Source: Sphingomonadaceae bacterium PASS1 (lineage in GTDB: Bacteria; Pseudomonadota; Alphaproteobacteria; Sphingomonadales; Sphingomonadaceae). Taken from it: a stretch of 64,000 nt of DNA. Location of the stretch: contig NKIR01000008.1 of assembly GCA_002255985.1 (NCBI GenBank), forward strand, positions 62,001 through 126,000, given 5' to 3'. A program made the position numbers and the translations under genes. The notes below the pieces were generated by a model. It had not been told where the DNA came from. It saw nothing but the letters and a program-made list of their open reading frames with translations, and did not search any database. Shown piece after piece: positions 37,787 to 47,369 of this stretch (positions within the stretch are counted from its first letter, which is position 1; every line of letters starts with the position of its first letter).

Positions 37787-38851
37787 CTAAAGCGCGTGAC
37801 CCGTGCGGCTCTTTTTCGTTTCGAGATAATGTGCATTATGCGGGTTCGCCGCGATTTTTAGCGGTAATCGCTCTTCGACAGATATGCCTGCGGACCTAAG
37901 GCCTTCAACCTTTTCAGGATTGTTCGTAAGCAACCGCACGTTGGATACGCCAAGCAGTTCAAGCATGCGGGCGGCGACCGAAAAATCGCGTGCATCAATG
38001 GCAAAGCCCAATCGGGTATTTGCATCGACGGTATCAAATCCCTGATCCTGCAGCGCATAAGCACGCAGTTTGTTGATCAGGCCAATGCCACGGCCCTCCT
38101 GACGCAAATATAAAAGTATGCCCCAATTTGCGTCGGAGATTTGTTGTAACGCTTCGTGCAGTTGAGGGCCGCAATCGCATTTCAGGCTTCCAAGGACATC
38201 GCCCGTAAGGCACTCGCTATGCAATCGGACGACAGGAGGCGTACCATCGCGTTTGCCCATTAACAACGCGACATGGTCTGACGCGTCCACGTCCGTTCGA
38301 AACGCGACGATTTCAGCATCCGCGTTCGCAGCAACCGGTAGCCGCGCACGCGCCGCAATATGCAGCGCCCCGCTATCATCAAACGCAGCGACATCCTGCG
38401 GGGATAGGGTCGCAGACGCACGCTCCGAATCGGGCAAGACCAAAAAGGCGGGAAGCAGCCCTGCGAGCCGCGCAAGCTCAATGGCCGCAGCAGCAGAGGG
38501 CCCATCGGCGAGGGCCAATGCTTCAAACGGGCCCTTCATCGGGTAACGCAAATCGAGCGTTGGATCCGCCACCGCCAACGCAAGGTTGATATCAACGTCC
38601 GCTGGCGCCTTTATCATCACCGGCAAAGCGGTATCGGCGGCGGCGCGCTGGTTCATGAGTTTCAATGTAGCCGCGCGGCTCGCGGAAAGCAGGATCGCGT
38701 GCGTACCCGCAACGTCGCGTGCGGTTTCTATCGGCAAAAGGCAAAGGTCTTGGCCGAGATGTTCGACGGTGATAGCCCAGCCACGACGCAGCGCATCAAT
38801 GGCCAACGCCGCACGGCGCGCATCGCCCTCGATTGCGGGCTTACCGCTCAA
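37787..38851 (-). CDS. ribA: GTP cyclohydrolase II with degenerate RibB-like N-terminal domain
   Basis: Opens the imidazole ring of GTP, the first step of riboflavin synthesis. The C-terminal ~200 residues carry the Zn motif HSECLTGDVLGSLKCDCGPQL and LRQEGRGIGLINKLRAY, then LGFAIDARDFSVAARML. The N-terminal ~150 residues resemble 3,4-dihydroxy-2-butanone-4-phosphate synthase in length but lack its acidic REN/GD-type active-site motif, so that activity is probably gone. It is 354 residues long. Its ATG overlaps the xthA stop by 4 bases, so both are read from one transcript. Confidence 0.9.
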   Translation of the reverse strand: MSGKPAIEGDARRAALAIDALRRGWAITVEHLGQDLCLLPIETARDVAGTHAILLSASRAATLKLMNQRAAADTALPVMIKAPADVDINLALAVADPTLDLRYPMKGPFEALALADGPSAAAAIELARLAGLLPAFLVLPDSERASATLSPQDVAAFDDSGALHIAARARLPVAANADAEIVAFRTDVDASDHVALLMGKRDGTPPVVRLHSECLTGDVLGSLKCDCGPQLHEALQQISDANWGILLYLRQEGRGIGLINKLRAYALQDQGFDTVDANTRLGFAIDARDFSVAARMLELLGVSNVRLLTNNPEKVEGLRSAGISVEERLPLKIAANPHNAHYLETKKSRTGHAL

Positions 38852-39654
38852 AAGGCAAATTCCGTGACGATAGGCGCATGGTCAGATGGCTTGCCCCATC
38901 CGCGCACATGCTTATGCACCACATGCGACTTGGCCTTATCCTTCAAGTCAGGCGTCACCCACATATGGTCAAGCCGGCGGCCACGGTCGGATGTCTCCCA
39001 ATCCTGCGCGCGGTAGCTCCACCATGTGTAAAGCTTCTTCGACGGCTCGACAAAATGCCGCGCGATATCGACCCAGTCTGCTGCTTCCTTGATCGCGGCA
39101 AGATGTTCGCATTCAATCTTTGTGTGGCTGACGACATTGACGAGCTGCTTATGGCTCCAAACATCATGCTCAAGCGGTGCAACGTTAAAATCACCCGTCA
39201 ATATGGTCGGGCTGGTGACCGCACGCGACCACTCGGTCATGCGCGAAAGGAACCCAAGCTTTTGTCCGAATTTTGAATTCACTTCGCTGTCGGGAACTTC
39301 GCCGCCAGCGGGAATATAGACATTGTCGATCCGCACACCTTTTGCGGCATCGACATTAAGTTCCGCACCCACATGCCGCGCTTCGCCATTCGCTTGCCAA
39401 TCTTCAACGCGGCGGTTGATTAAAGGCAGCTTGCTTACAATTGCCACGCCGTGATGCATGGGTTGGCCATTCAAAACCATATGGCGATAACCAAGCTGCC
39501 GAAACAATCCTTCGGGAAACAGGCTGTCGATGACTTTGGTTTCCTGCAAGCACAGGACATCAGGCGCCTCTTCTTTCAGATAGCGTTCGACGATGTCGAT
39601 GCGGGCGCGAACCGAATTGATATTCCACGAGGCGATACGGATGGTCTGTGACAT
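38848..39654 (-). CDS. xthA: exodeoxyribonuclease III
   Basis: AP endonuclease and 3'-5' exonuclease in base-excision repair. Residues SWNINSVRARID open the fold; CLQETKV holds the metal Glu, LTGDFNVAP the Asp-Asn pair, and DHAPIV the catalytic Asp-His near the end. It has 268 residues. It is upstream of ribA with a 4-base overlap. Confidence 0.95.
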   Translation of the reverse strand: MSQTIRIASWNINSVRARIDIVERYLKEEAPDVLCLQETKVIDSLFPEGLFRQLGYRHMVLNGQPMHHGVAIVSKLPLINRRVEDWQANGEARHVGAELNVDAAKGVRIDNVYIPAGGEVPDSEVNSKFGQKLGFLSRMTEWSRAVTSPTILTGDFNVAPLEHDVWSHKQLVNVVSHTKIECEHLAAIKEAADWVDIARHFVEPSKKLYTWWSYRAQDWETSDRGRRLDHMWVTPDLKDKAKSHVVHKHVRGWGKPSDHAPIVTEFAF

Positions 39655-39715
39655 AAGAATATGGCCCTATATGCCAGAAGCGGCAGGGGCAAGTCGGTGA
39701 AGTGAAATCAGCGGC

Positions 39716-39759
39716 AAAAAAGCAAAGCCCTCACCCCGGGGGCATTTGGGATGAGGGCT
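39716..39759 (-). terminator. rho-independent terminator downstream of lolA
   Basis: On the minus strand, AGCCCTCA/TGAGGGCT (39752-39759 with 39726-39733), extended by three inner G-C pairs, is followed by TTTGCTTTTTT (39716-39726). It lies about 180 bases after the lolA stop and also ends the candidate RNA above it. Confidence 0.85.
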
Positions 39760-39845
39760 AAGCTTGCGTTCGTCACGCGGGTATCAGCGACGATTTAACG
39801 TCGTGGGCAACAGGGGGAAAACCACACGAACTCTCAATCGCTGAC
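39716..39845 (-). ncRNA. candidate structured small RNA in the lolA 3' region
   Basis: A perfect TATAAT on the minus strand (39852-39857) would start a transcript near 39845. It runs about 130 bases to a strong terminator. Two further helices lie between: GTTCGT/ACGAAC (39826-39831 with 39768-39773), which encloses a CGACG/CGTCG hairpin (39799-39803 with 39788-39792). No ORF is credible. The -35 is not convincing, so it might also be a processed 3' untranslated region. I match it to no known RNA family. Confidence 0.4.
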
Positions 39846-39940
39846 CATCAAATTATAGGATGACTTTCCTGTCGTTCACATGAACGAATCCATTCAGCTA
39901 GGGAGCTTGTCGATCATGAGCATCGGTTCGTCGACCAATT

Positions 39941-40564
39941 TTAAGATTTCCGTCTGACAGGCCGTGGATCTTTCCATGAAAACGCGCTGTCGGCGATTGC
40001 GCCATTATAAGTGACGTTGCTGAGTCGGATACTTGTGCGATTGTTTTTGGAATCAAGCGCAACCCATCCGTTCAGCGTCAACCCACCCGGCGCGCCGGCC
40101 TTGCTGACAAATATCATTGTTATCGTTCCATATTCAGGCCGTTTCGGGTCGCGAACTTCCACGCTGATGACATCGTCTGTGGATGTGGGGACCAGTTTGC
40201 CAAAGAGCGCCAAGTCCTTGCCCGGATCAAGCAACGCGGCGAGCGGGCTATTACGGATTGGCCAGCGCTGCACTTGTTTGACTTCATAGTCGACCATGGT
40301 CAGCGCGCGCCCATCGGCGACGATCAACAACGGCACATCTTTTTGATATTCAAAACGCACATGGCCCGGGCGCTTGAGCAAAAGCTTACCCGTCAAAGCC
40401 CCGCCGTTGCGATCCGTCTGGGTGAAGTTGGCAGTCATTGTGCCAACCGTCTTCATATGCGTGGTTACCCGCGCCATACGATCGGACTGTGATTGCGCAG
40501 TCGACGGCGCGGCTGCAATGAGGGCAACGGGCGCGAGCATTAAGACATAATTTCGAAAGGTCAT
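39941..40564 (-). CDS. lolA: outer-membrane lipoprotein carrier protein LolA
   Basis: Periplasmic chaperone that carries lipoproteins from LolCDE to the outer membrane. A signal peptide covers about residues 1-23 (ending PSTAQS). The LolA core follows: MTANFTQTDRNGGALTGKLLLKRPGHVRFEY and LLIVADGRALTMVDYEVKQVQRWPI. It has 207 residues. It follows ftsK on the same strand after 64 bases and has an unusually long 3' region. Confidence 0.93.
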   Translation of the reverse strand: MTFRNYVLMLAPVALIAAAPSTAQSQSDRMARVTTHMKTVGTMTANFTQTDRNGGALTGKLLLKRPGHVRFEYQKDVPLLIVADGRALTMVDYEVKQVQRWPIRNSPLAALLDPGKDLALFGKLVPTSTDDVISVEVRDPKRPEYGTITMIFVSKAGAPGGLTLNGWVALDSKNNRTSIRLSNVTYNGAIADSAFSWKDPRPVRRKS

Positions 40565-40628
40565 TCTAGTTTCCTTGGGAAGGGTTCAATCGCGGCTACG
40601 GCAACCGCCTTGAACCCCGTCTTAACGT

Positions 40629-42953
40629 CTAAAGCGGCTCGCCGGTCCGGTCACGAAGCACTTCGCGGCGGCCAATATGGTTCGGCGCGCTAATGAAGCC
40701 GTCTTCTTCCATGCGATCAATAAGCCGTGCTGCGCTGTTATAACCAATCCGCAGCTGACGCTGAATCCAGCTCGTTGATGCCTTCTGGCTTTCAAACACT
40801 ATCTGGCACGCCTTGCGATATTGCGCATCTTCCTCGCTGTCATCGCCGCCCATTCCGCCAAAGTCGAAACCGCCGTCTTCGGGTTCTTCGGTCACCGCCT
40901 GGATATACTCGGGCTGCCCTTGGCCACGCCAATGGTCTGCCACGCGACGGACTTCATCATCGGAGACAAACGGACCATGGATACGCGTTAGCCCGCGACC
41001 GCCGGCCATATACAGCATGTCACCCTTACCTAGCAGCTGTTCGGCACCCTGTTCGCCCAATATGGTGCGGCTATCGATTTTCGAGGTTACATGGAAAGAA
41101 ATGCGTGTGGGCAGGTTGGCCTTGATGACGCCGGTGATAACATCAACAGATGGCCGCTGCGTCGCCATGATGAGGTGAATGCCTGCGGCACGTGCCTTTT
41201 GCGCGAGGCGTTGAATGAGGAATTCGACTTCCTTGCCAGCGGTCATCATAAGGTCGGCCAGCTCGTCCACGATGATGACGATCTGCGGCATTGGCTCATA
41301 GACCAAGCTTTCTTCCTCATATTGTGGCTGGCCCGTCATCGGGTCATAACCAATTTGCACCTTGCGACCCAATGGCGAACCCTTTGCCTTTGCGGCGCGG
41401 ACTTTCTCGTTGAAGTTTGCAAGGTTGCGTACGCCCAGCGACGACATCATCCTGTAGCGCTCTTCCATCTGTTCAACCGCCCATTTGAGCGCGCGAATAG
41501 CTTTGGCAGGCTCGGTAACGACAGGTGACAACAGGTGCGGAATATCGTCATAGCTGCTCAACTCAAGCATCTTGGGATCGATCATGATCATCCGGCACTG
41601 GTCAGGCGTCAGACGATAGAGCAACGACAATATCATACAGTTCAGGCCGACCGATTTACCTGATCCGGTGGTTCCGGCGACCAACAAATGCGGCATCGGG
41701 GCGAGATCTGCGATGACGGGATCGCCGGAGATATTCTTACCCAAAATTATCGGCAGGGCACCTTTTTGATCGGCGAAGGCGTCTGATCCGACCATCTCCT
41801 GAAACACCACAGCCTCGCGATGTGCGTTGGGTAGCTCAATACCCATGACGGTGCGGCCCGGTATCGTCGAAACACGCGCGGACAAAGCGGACATGTTGCG
41901 TGCAATATCTTCTGCCAGCTGGATAACGCGACTGGATTTGATGCCCGCTGCAGGTTCCAACTCATACATCGTGACCACGGGTCCCGGACGCACCGCAACA
42001 ATCTGTCCTTTGACGTGAAAGTCATCGAGCACCGATTCCAGCAAGCGCGCATTTGCTTCAAGCGCAGTCTTATCGAGCTTTGGCACTGAAATGGCAGGCG
42101 GCGGATCAAGCAGATCAAGCGACGGCAAAATAAAGCTGCCAAAAAAATCACCCTGCCGCGCACCGGTTGAGAACGCCGCTTTTTTCGGCGCCAGCGTGCG
42201 GTCTTCAATCACGGGTGGCTTGCGTTGTTCGGGCTCAACAGCCTTACGCGGCGGCTTTGGCTCGATAATTTGGGCAACATCCGAATCGCCTGCGTCAAAG
42301 GCACCTAGATCGTTTTTCAGGCCTGAAAATTTAGGCATGGCCAACGAAGGAATACGGAACAGCGGGCGCTCAAGCTCAAGCGCGCGAATAACCAACGCCA
42401 CGCCGCCGCTTAAGCTGCCTAAAATCAGCAGAACACGCAATATAGTGCCAAGCACCCCCTGAATTTGACCAACAAGGGCGACCGCAGCATTGCCCAACAT
42501 CAAGGCAATCGCGCCGCCCCATCCTGCGGGCAAGCCGATGTCGCTGCCGTGCTGCCAATAGGCCATGCCAAACCCGATCAGCAGCATACCGCCAATGCAT
42601 AATGCCAGCTGCCGTTTCCATTGCGGCTGCGAGACTGCACGCCACAAGCGTCTTGCAAATACCAGCATCAGCGGGAGAAGAAAAATGGCAGGAACGCCAA
42701 ATAGAAACAGGACAATGTCGGACACATAGGCGCCGCTTTGGCCCATCCAGTTGTGCTGCACATCTGCAGCTGCGCTATTGAACGCCGCATCGCCGGCTGA
42801 ATAGCTAAGCACCGCCAAGCCATAAAATACCGCAAACAGGCCAAGCACAGCCGCGCCAAACAAGGTGCTGCTGCGGATCAGCGACGCGCGCATCATCTGG
42901 CGCCAGTTGGCCATGTTCGTTTTTGAGGTTAATTTTGAAATGCGCGAGGCCAT
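40629..42953 (-). CDS. ftsK: DNA translocase FtsK
   Basis: Septal DNA pump that coordinates chromosome segregation with division. Four or so membrane segments lie in the N-terminal ~200 residues, followed by a proline-rich linker. The motor has Walker A VAGTTGSGKSVGLNCM, Walker B IVIIVDELADLMM and QRPSVDVITGVIKANLPTRISF. The C-terminal winged-helix gamma domain (YRKACQIVFESQKASTSWIQRQLRIGYNSAARLIDRME) recognises KOPS. It has 774 residues, short for FtsK because the linker is compact. It diverges from the UbiH-type gene. Confidence 0.96.
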   Translation of the reverse strand: MASRISKLTSKTNMANWRQMMRASLIRSSTLFGAAVLGLFAVFYGLAVLSYSAGDAAFNSAAADVQHNWMGQSGAYVSDIVLFLFGVPAIFLLPLMLVFARRLWRAVSQPQWKRQLALCIGGMLLIGFGMAYWQHGSDIGLPAGWGGAIALMLGNAAVALVGQIQGVLGTILRVLLILGSLSGGVALVIRALELERPLFRIPSLAMPKFSGLKNDLGAFDAGDSDVAQIIEPKPPRKAVEPEQRKPPVIEDRTLAPKKAAFSTGARQGDFFGSFILPSLDLLDPPPAISVPKLDKTALEANARLLESVLDDFHVKGQIVAVRPGPVVTMYELEPAAGIKSSRVIQLAEDIARNMSALSARVSTIPGRTVMGIELPNAHREAVVFQEMVGSDAFADQKGALPIILGKNISGDPVIADLAPMPHLLVAGTTGSGKSVGLNCMILSLLYRLTPDQCRMIMIDPKMLELSSYDDIPHLLSPVVTEPAKAIRALKWAVEQMEERYRMMSSLGVRNLANFNEKVRAAKAKGSPLGRKVQIGYDPMTGQPQYEEESLVYEPMPQIVIIVDELADLMMTAGKEVEFLIQRLAQKARAAGIHLIMATQRPSVDVITGVIKANLPTRISFHVTSKIDSRTILGEQGAEQLLGKGDMLYMAGGRGLTRIHGPFVSDDEVRRVADHWRGQGQPEYIQAVTEEPEDGGFDFGGMGGDDSEEDAQYRKACQIVFESQKASTSWIQRQLRIGYNSAARLIDRMEEDGFISAPNHIGRREVLRDRTGEPL

Positions 42954-43118
42954 GATTATAATGCCATATATGGGTGGCCGCCAACGGCCGAACGCCCCCT
43001 TTTCGCCTTCGCTGGACTCGCCGTCAAGTATTACAGGTTGAAGATTGCTGCCAACGCGGATGGGCTACGGTCAAAATCCTCCTTTGAGTCCACCCATCTG
43101 TTGCGGCATAGGGGCAAT

Positions 43119-44342
43119 ATGAATCACAAAGCAGACGTCATCATTATCGGCGGCGGGCTCATCGGGCTTACGCAAGCACTGGCATTGGCTGCACATGGCA
43201 TCACCACCCATGTCATCGACCGCGCTGACCAGGCCAGCATGTTGCAAGCAGGCTTTGACGGCCGTACTTTTGCCATATCGAGCTCCAGCTATAAACTGTT
43301 CGAAGCCATTGGATTGGGCGAAGCATTGGCCGGAAAAGGCTGCCCGATTGAAAAGATTTGGGTGAGCGACAGCCTAAAGCCCGGATCGCTGGATTTCGCA
43401 CCCGCCGAAGATGATGGCTTCCTGGGGCAAATGTTTGAAAGCCGCTACTTGCGCGGCGTGTTGTACAATGCGGCGCGGGAAAGCGATGCGATCCAGTTGC
43501 ACATGCCAGCCAACATCATCCACAAATCACAGGATTCAGGCCGCGCCTCCGTGCATCTCGAAGACGGCAAAGTTTTGACTGCTGACCTGATGATTGTCGC
43601 CGAAGGGCGGCAAAGCCAGACGCGCGAGGAAATGGGGATCAATATTGCGCACTGGCAATATGACCATAGCGCAATGGTCGGTGCGATCTTCCACGAACAT
43701 TCGCACAACAATATTGCTTACGAGATTTTTTATCCATCGGGCCCATTTGCAGTGTTGCCCATGTTGGATGCGGACGACGGTCGGCACCGTTCAGCAATCG
43801 TTTGGTCGGTGGATGCCGCAGATGCGCCGGGATATATGAAATTGTCGCCGCGTGGATATGCGGCGGAGCTGGAAAAGGCGATGGGCGGCATATTGGGTGC
43901 AGTTGAGATCGCCGCGCCTTTATCCTCGTACAAGCTTGGGTTCCACCATGCGGCCAATATCACGGCTGAACGACTGGTGCTGATTGGCGACAGCGCGCAT
44001 GGCATTCACCCTATCGCGGGTCAGGGGTTGAACCTTGGCCTGCGCGACGTTGCGGCGTTGACGGAAGTATTGGTCGACGGGATGCGGCTTGGTCTTGATT
44101 TTGGCGATGCGCAATTGCTCGATCGCTATAGCCGGTGGCGCAGCATTGATACGTTGTTGATCGCGGTATCTACCGATGGCTTGAACCGGCTTTTTTCCAT
44201 TCCTGGCAAAACCGCGTCTGCGGTGCGGCGTTTCGGGATGGCAATGGTGCAACGCGCTGCACCGGCCAAGGCCTTTTTCATGGCCGAGGCGCGGGGCGAA
44301 AGCGGCGCGCTGCCCAAATTGCTTCAGGGTGTTGCGGTCTAA
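43119..44342 (+). CDS. UbiH/UbiF/VisC-family FAD-dependent hydroxylase
   Basis: Probable ubiquinone-biosynthesis ring hydroxylase. The FAD-binding ADVIIIGGGLIGLTQALALA opens the chain, and the second FAD motif is IGDSAHGIHPIAGQGLNLGLRDVAAL near residue 291. I use the Met at 43119 (MNHKAD), giving 407 residues, because it places the Rossmann motif first. Which ring position it hydroxylates cannot be told. It converges with the OmpA-family gene, 7 bases apart. Confidence 0.92.
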   Translation: MNHKADVIIIGGGLIGLTQALALAAHGITTHVIDRADQASMLQAGFDGRTFAISSSSYKLFEAIGLGEALAGKGCPIEKIWVSDSLKPGSLDFAPAEDDGFLGQMFESRYLRGVLYNAARESDAIQLHMPANIIHKSQDSGRASVHLEDGKVLTADLMIVAEGRQSQTREEMGINIAHWQYDHSAMVGAIFHEHSHNNIAYEIFYPSGPFAVLPMLDADDGRHRSAIVWSVDAADAPGYMKLSPRGYAAELEKAMGGILGAVEIAAPLSSYKLGFHHAANITAERLVLIGDSAHGIHPIAGQGLNLGLRDVAALTEVLVDGMRLGLDFGDAQLLDRYSRWRSIDTLLIAVSTDGLNRLFSIPGKTASAVRRFGMAMVQRAAPAKAFFMAEARGESGALPKLLQGVAV

Positions 44343-44349
44343 ATCCGCT

Positions 44350-45018
44350 TTAGCCCTGGGTAACAGGTACCAGACGGATTTCGACACGGCGGTTTGCCGC
44401 GCGACCGGTTTCGTCCAGATTGCTCGCCTTTGGCTGGCTCTCACCATAGCCACGCGTTGCTAGGCGCGCTGACTGCACGCCACGGGCGCCCAGATAGCTT
44501 GCAACAGCCGACGCGCGGCGTTCCGACAACGACTGGTTATAGGCATCCGAACCGGTGGAATCGGTATGACCCATGACGTCGACATAGGTTTTTTCATATT
44601 GCGTCAGCGTGGATGCAACCTGATCCAGCGTATTGCGGAAACCCGCATCGATATTCGCGCTATCGAGGCCAAAGGTCACTTCGGAAGGCATATCGAGGAC
44701 GAGATTGTCGCCATCACGAATAACGTTGATACCCGTACCTGCGGTTTGCTGACGAAGCTTTCTTTCTTGTTCGTCCATATAATAGCCAACGCCCGCACCC
44801 GCCAAAGCGCCAATACCTGCGCCAACAATCTTTTCCGTGCGATCGCTGCGCCCGCCGATGAGGTCGCCAAGCAAATATCCACCCAATGCCCCGCCGACAC
44901 CGCCAAGCGCAGCCTTCGAAATCGTGCGCTGGCCCGTTTCGGGGTCCGTCACACATGCCGATAGCGGCAGAATCGCAGCGATCAGCGACAGCGTTATCAA
45001 TTGATTTTTCTTCATCAT
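44350..45018 (-). CDS. OmpA-family lipoprotein with glycine zipper
   Basis: A 222-residue lipoprotein. The signal ends ILPLSAC (Cys about 22). A glycine-zipper segment follows (GGVGGALGGYLLGDLIGG and VGAGIGALAGAGVGYYMDE), then the OmpA-like peptidoglycan-binding domain with VDVMGHTDSTGSDAYNQSLSERRASAVASYL. It probably tethers the outer membrane to the cell wall (Pal/YiaD type). It diverges from the CNNM-type gene. Confidence 0.92.
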   Translation of the reverse strand: MMKKNQLITLSLIAAILPLSACVTDPETGQRTISKAALGGVGGALGGYLLGDLIGGRSDRTEKIVGAGIGALAGAGVGYYMDEQERKLRQQTAGTGINVIRDGDNLVLDMPSEVTFGLDSANIDAGFRNTLDQVASTLTQYEKTYVDVMGHTDSTGSDAYNQSLSERRASAVASYLGARGVQSARLATRGYGESQPKASNLDETGRAANRRVEIRLVPVTQG

Positions 45019-45165
45019 TTTCCCTTTCAGCTAGGATGCCCCATAAGCGACAGCCATGATGAACCTGAGATTATCTTTGGATCGGTTACATCTTTTGATT
45101 ATAACAGATTTTGCGGCATTTTGTTGCCAAAGCGCTGGCGTTGGCACTATGGGAAGCAGGTCCCT

Positions 45166-46503
45166 ATGGAACCTCTTCATCCTTTCCCGTGGTTTGATGC
45201 CGCGACGATATTGGCTCTCATTGCCCTGAACGGTGTGTTTGCTATGTCCGAACTCGCCATCGTTTCGGCACGCACAGCGAAATTAAAGGCGATGGCGGAA
45301 GACGGAAAGCGCGGCGCAGCGGCCGCCCTTCGGTTGGGACGAGACCCGGGCAAGTTTCTGTCCACCGTACAAATCGGCATTACACTTATTGGTATTATCG
45401 CCGGTGCTTATTCGGGGTCTACGCTGGGTGGGCCAGTTGCCGAGCGCATCGCACTTTTGGGCATTGGCACGGAATGGGCTGAAACTTTGGGTTTCGGGAT
45501 CGTTATCAGCATCACGACCTACGCATCCCTGGTGGTTGGCGAGCTGGTCCCCAAGCAATTTGCGCTCATTGCGCCCGAGAGAATAGCCGTCATCATGGCT
45601 GGGCCAATGGAGATGCTTGCACGCGTGACCGCTCCGATTGTCTGGACCCTTGATAAATCCAGCGCGACCATATTTCGTGCACTTGGGCTTCGCCGCGATT
45701 CCCGTGACGCACTGAGCGCCGAGGAACTGCGGATGGTCTTTGCCGAGGCCACCCACGCAGGCATCATTGAAGAGCATGAACATAAGGTCATTGCCGGCGT
45801 GGTGCGGTTGGCTGACCGTCCGGTACGTGAAGTCATGACGCCACGTACTGACGTTGACCGTATTGCAGCCGACGCATCTGAAGATGATGTCAGCGATTCG
45901 CTGTTAAATTCACTGCACACCCGCCTGCCCGTCACAGGCGAAGACGGTGACGATATCATCGGTGTTGTCCAATCACGCGACATAGTTGCTGCGCAGATTC
46001 GCGGGGAAAGCCTCGATATCCGCAGGCTGATGCGTCGGGCTGAAATCATTCCTGATCAACTTGACGCTATGGACGCACTCGAAATCCTGCGTTCGTCCGA
46101 TGTGCCGATGTTGCTTGTCCATGACGAATATGGCCATTTTGAAGGAATCGTAACGCCAAACGACCTTTTGGCGGCGATTGCGGGCGAATTTGCATCGGAT
46201 CAGGCGCAAGGTAGCGCGCCGAACATCATCACATTGGACGATGGCTCCATGCTCGTCTCGGGCGCAATGTCCGCCGACGCAATGGCAGACGCACTGTCGA
46301 TTGATCTGCCTGAAGACCGCGATTACGCGACCGCTGCGGGCCATGTCCTGCACATATTGCGACACTTGCCCGTAGAGGGCGAATCCTTCCGCGACCAAGG
46401 TTGGCATTTTGAAGTTGTGGATATGGATGGCCGCAAAATCGACAAGCTGCGCGTCCGACTTGCAGAAAAAGCAACTCGAACGGAGGTAGTTGAGGGCTTG
46501 TGA
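45166..46503 (+). CDS. CNNM/CorC-type (hemolysin-like) membrane protein
   Basis: A 445-residue protein of the HlyC/CorC family: an N-terminal DUF21 membrane domain with four segments (LALIALNGVFAMSELAIVSAR opens it), a pair of CBS domains (VREVMTPRTDVDRIAADA to VHDEYGHFEGIVTPNDLLAAI) and a C-terminal CorC domain. Family members are linked to Mg/Co efflux; the hemolysin name is historical. I take the Met at 45166 because the upstream reading has no family match. It precedes sdhB by 71 bases on the same strand. Confidence 0.9.
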   Translation: MEPLHPFPWFDAATILALIALNGVFAMSELAIVSARTAKLKAMAEDGKRGAAAALRLGRDPGKFLSTVQIGITLIGIIAGAYSGSTLGGPVAERIALLGIGTEWAETLGFGIVISITTYASLVVGELVPKQFALIAPERIAVIMAGPMEMLARVTAPIVWTLDKSSATIFRALGLRRDSRDALSAEELRMVFAEATHAGIIEEHEHKVIAGVVRLADRPVREVMTPRTDVDRIAADASEDDVSDSLLNSLHTRLPVTGEDGDDIIGVVQSRDIVAAQIRGESLDIRRLMRRAEIIPDQLDAMDALEILRSSDVPMLLVHDEYGHFEGIVTPNDLLAAIAGEFASDQAQGSAPNIITLDDGSMLVSGAMSADAMADALSIDLPEDRDYATAAGHVLHILRHLPVEGESFRDQGWHFEVVDMDGRKIDKLRVRLAEKATRTEVVEGL

Positions 46504-46574
46504 TTGCGCAAACGCTTGGTTAGGGCGTTTGTCAGATATGGAATTACACGTCACGACGACAACAGGATATTGAT

Positions 46575-47354
46575 ATGGCCGATTTCTTCCTCCCAAAGAA
46601 CAGCAAGGTCCAAAAGGGCACTGTTCACGCTGCGAAAACCGACGGGAAAGTCAAGAAATTCAAGGTGTATCGTTACGATCCCGATAGTGGCGAAAACCCG
46701 CGTTACGATACCTTCGAGGTCGACACCGAATCCTGCGGTCCAATGGTCCTCGACGCGCTGATCAAGATGAAGGGCGAACAGGATTCGTCGCTGACCTTCC
46801 GCCGTTCGTGCCGCGAAGGCATTTGTGGTTCGTGCTCGATGAACATCGACGGCAAAAATGGCCTCGCTTGCACCACGGCTATCGAAGATTGCAAAAGCGA
46901 AGTCACACTAACTCCGCTGCCGCATATGGAAGTTATCAAGGATCTCGTTCCTGACTTCACCCATTTTTATGCGCAATATGCGTCGATCAAGCCATGGCTG
47001 CAGACAGTTACGCCTGAACCATCAGGCAAAGAGCGCCTTCAGTCGCCTGAAGACCGCGCAAAGCTGGATGGTCTGTATGAGTGCATCTTGTGCGCATGTT
47101 GCTCGACAAGCTGCCCGTCTTATTGGTGGAATAGCGACAAGTTTTTGGGCCCAGCCATATTGCTTCAGGCCTATCGGTGGTTGGCCGATAGCCGTGACGA
47201 AATGACCGGTGAGCGTTTGGATGAGTTGGAAGATCCATTCCGTCTGTATCGCTGCCACACGATCATGAACTGCGCGAACGCATGCCCCAAGGGTCTGAAC
47301 CCTGCAAAGGCCATTGCTGAAACAAAGAAGATGGTTGCCGAACGCCACCTTTAA
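46575..47354 (+). CDS. sdhB: succinate dehydrogenase iron-sulfur subunit
   Basis: Electron-transfer subunit of respiratory complex II. Three cluster motifs are complete: [22 protein letters not shown] for the 2Fe-2[17 protein letters not shown] for the 4Fe-4S, and [19 protein letters not shown] for the 3Fe-4S. It has 259 residues. The genes for SdhA, C and D are not in this window; the upstream neighbour is the CNNM-type gene. This is unusual, since sdhB commonly follows sdhA. Confidence 0.96.
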   Translation: MADFFLPKNSKVQKGTVHAAKTDGKVKKFKVYRYDPDSGENPRYDTFEVDTESCGPMVLDALIKMKGEQDSSLTFRRSCREGICGSCSMNIDGKNGLACTTAIEDCKSEVTLTPLPHMEVIKDLVPDFTHFYAQYASIKPWLQTVTPEPSGKERLQSPEDRAKLDGLYECILCACCSTSCPSYWWNSDKFLGPAILLQAYRWLADSRDEMTGERLDELEDPFRLYRCHTIMNCANACPKGLNPAKAIAETKKMVAERHL

Positions 47355-47369
47355 TTTACGCGACGGCAG

